A DNA stretch of 64,000 nt from Streblospio benedicti (taxonomy: Eukaryota; Annelida; Polychaeta; Spionida; Spionidae): NCBI GenBank assembly GCA_019095985.1, contig CM032662.1, positions 42,824,395-42,888,394 of the forward strand, in the 5' to 3' direction. Of the stretch, positions 51,401-54,400 are shown in pieces. Under the pieces are notes generated by a model. It was not told where the DNA came from, did not search any database, and saw nothing but the letters and a program-made list of their open reading frames with translations. Each line of letters opens with the position of its first letter. Positions within the stretch are counted from its first letter, which is position 1. The position numbers were made by a program, and so were the translations under genes.

Positions 51401-54400
51401 GATGAAGATGAACGTGTCCACTGGACTTATATCCTAGATAGTAAGGTAGCTTAGCTGAACATTCATTTTGGTATAAAATCATGGAAGTTGATACTAAGTT
51501 TTGTCCTTCTGCAACCTTGGCCGTGACCAAGACATTGCTTTAGATATGAGGGAACTTTCTGATAAATGTATGAATAAGAGAGGGTACGACTTTGGAAAAT
51601 GGAAGTCTGATAGAATTCTGGGGCTTTTACTTATTTATGTGTCATGTGACATACATACAGTAAAATCTCCAACTAAGACCACATGAATTGAAAGACAGTC
51701 TCTTTAAGAAGAGATATACTGCTGTTGTCTCAATCCTTCATAAAAAGAACCTCCATAAAATGACCTCTATATTAAGAATACCGTTGGACTTCCACTATAC
51801 ATCCATAGAAAGGCCCAAGCTCAATCAATGGCCCACCCTCCCAAATATCTTGCCGCTTACTATCACTTCTGATATTTCAATGTATCCGCTCACTTAAAAA
51901 TTCACCATCTAAATTGATTGATTTTGAACCAAAAAGTTTGTGTGCTTTGGTAATAGCGATTCTACAGTCATAGCAGATCCAGTTGGCGCATCCTCCCCCA
52001 TTTTCCCACCGAAATATTTCATTTTCATGTTGTTGTTGTTTTTTGGCATCATCCACTATCAATTGCAGGTAGGAAACCAATTAGATCTCTTAAATGTCAC
52101 CAACCCCCTTTCTAAAAACCTGGATCTCCCAGTGACTGTAGTTTTATAGCCATCCACTCACCTCGTCCTGTGACTTTCCTAAATCAACACCCATCTCGTA
52201 GTAGGCGCTCAGCACGTCATCATCCGTAGGAAGCGACAATCCGTTCAAACGTCCAGCGAATACTGAAACGGGGCAACCAAATGTCAACTCTTGACTGGTC
52301 CACCAAAATAGTGCTTCTCCGGTCAAATGAAGAGGGAGTTGGACTTGTGACCAGGAGGTCAGGGGTTCGATTTCAGGGTCAGGTGCTGGGTGTCAGGTGC
52401 TGGGTGTTGAGCATATACGTATAACAGGTTGCACACTGTATATTGAACAGATTCATTGCATTGCTTATTGTACAATATTATATATTCATTTTGAGATAAA
52501 TCCTTTATACTTGCCAAATATATAAGCCAAATATTTACTCCTTCTTGATAAAGAAGGCTTCATCACGGCCAATGTTCAGTGAATGTCTGACAGTATCAAC
52601 ATAGCTGTAGACATCAGAGATAAGTCTCACCATCATACAATCCATAAACTAGGTTTGGTGAGATCATTACTAGACAGAGTTGAGAGTATTGTTTCTGAGG
52701 TGGAGCCATGAGAATGCATAATATCAGCACAGCTTATAAGCCTTGCAATACACTTGGAAACATCTTAGTGCATCCTAAGGACAAGATTGAGCAAAAAAGA
52801 CATTTGTGGTTGTATTTACAAGGTAGGTTGGTTGTAAAAGCTATGACAGTGCCTATATAGGTGAGCCAGGGAGGAAATTTGGTGTTCGCCTCGCAGACCA
52901 CAAGAAGGATGTAGTTAAGCACAGCAGAGGTGTTCGAACCAGAGCTACACGTCTCTCCTCCGCCGGTGAACTACACAAGTCCGTGATAACTGATCATATG
53001 GTCCAACACAACCATACCCCAGATTGGGATAACACAAAGATAGTTGGAAAGGAATATAGTGTAACAGATGACAAATCAGCGAATCGATAGCCATACTCAG
53101 CACAAAGAACACTATGAATTGTGATGAAGGTGCGTATATGCTATCACACAGCTATGACAGTCTACTGAAGCCGAGGGTATCCTTAATACACGGCCCGTCG
53201 GCCCCCATGACCCCCAGCCACCACTGACCCACTTCCTGATATCATGTGATGTCTACAGCTGTGTTGATCCTGTCAAACATTCACTGAACAATGGCCCTGA
53301 TGAAGCCTTTTTGAAAAGGAGAACATATTTGGCTTATAATAAAGCAAGTATAAAGGATTTATTTCAAAATGAATATATAAGGTTGCACACTGTTCTGGGG
53401 CACCTACATGTTACACTAAGGTACAGGTCAGGCCTGGTCAGGTGAGTGAACTCTAATGGGAGCGATAAGTCCATCACACTATCATTATGATTGCAATGCA
53501 GTGTGTTCTCTCCAGGGAGTTGAGAGAGACATAGTGTGACAATGATGCCAATGACCTGGTGTAAATGTAAAGTTGCTAGAGCATGATACCAATTGAATAA
53601 TGTCTGTACATTAGCACATTTTTGTTTACATTTGCATATTAATTGCTTGGTTGTTGGACTCCTTTGGGAAAAGCTGGTTGGTACTAATTCATTAGCTGAA
53701 GAGAAGTAAAAAATGTGTCTGTATTAAGAGACTAAGTCTGAGAGACTAAGTTTGGAATTTCGTAATGAAGAATAATTCTTTAGATTTAACATGTTTGTTT
53801 ACAAACAAAAAAAAATGCATAATATGTACTACCCAAAATAAATTATTTAGGAGTTTTCCCACATCCCACTTACTTGAAATCCCACATCCTCTTTCTTAAC
53901 ATTTTTTTTCGCACATCCCTAACTTTTTGGTAGTTTTCCTATATCCCACATTTTCTTTACCCCCCTCCTCCAACATGTAAATATTCAACAATTTGGAAGC
54001 TAATTTTGAATTATCTCATTTACTACAGTAAAAAACTTATAATGGGGGTGGGGGGGGCAGGGGGCCCAAAATAATTGATCAAATGATCTTCACTCACCTA
54101 GATACTCCTTCTCTGACATGCCGCCAGAGTACGAAGCAGCTGCTACATTCAGAGCGTCACTTTGGGGAGTTTCATCTACGCCTTTCACCTATTAAACACA
54201 ATTGATGCTGACAATGTGAACAAGAATCGTGGTGTGTAGACATTTTTCACATTTTGATTTTCGTAAAATATCCGTGTCGAGTTTGGTGGTTGGTGTGTTT
54301 GATTTGATGAAATAAAAAGCAAGTACTTTGCAGTTGTCTAAAATAATTACTTTATACATCCCTCCCCCCTTCCAAGTCCAATAACGCAAATGTCATGTTG

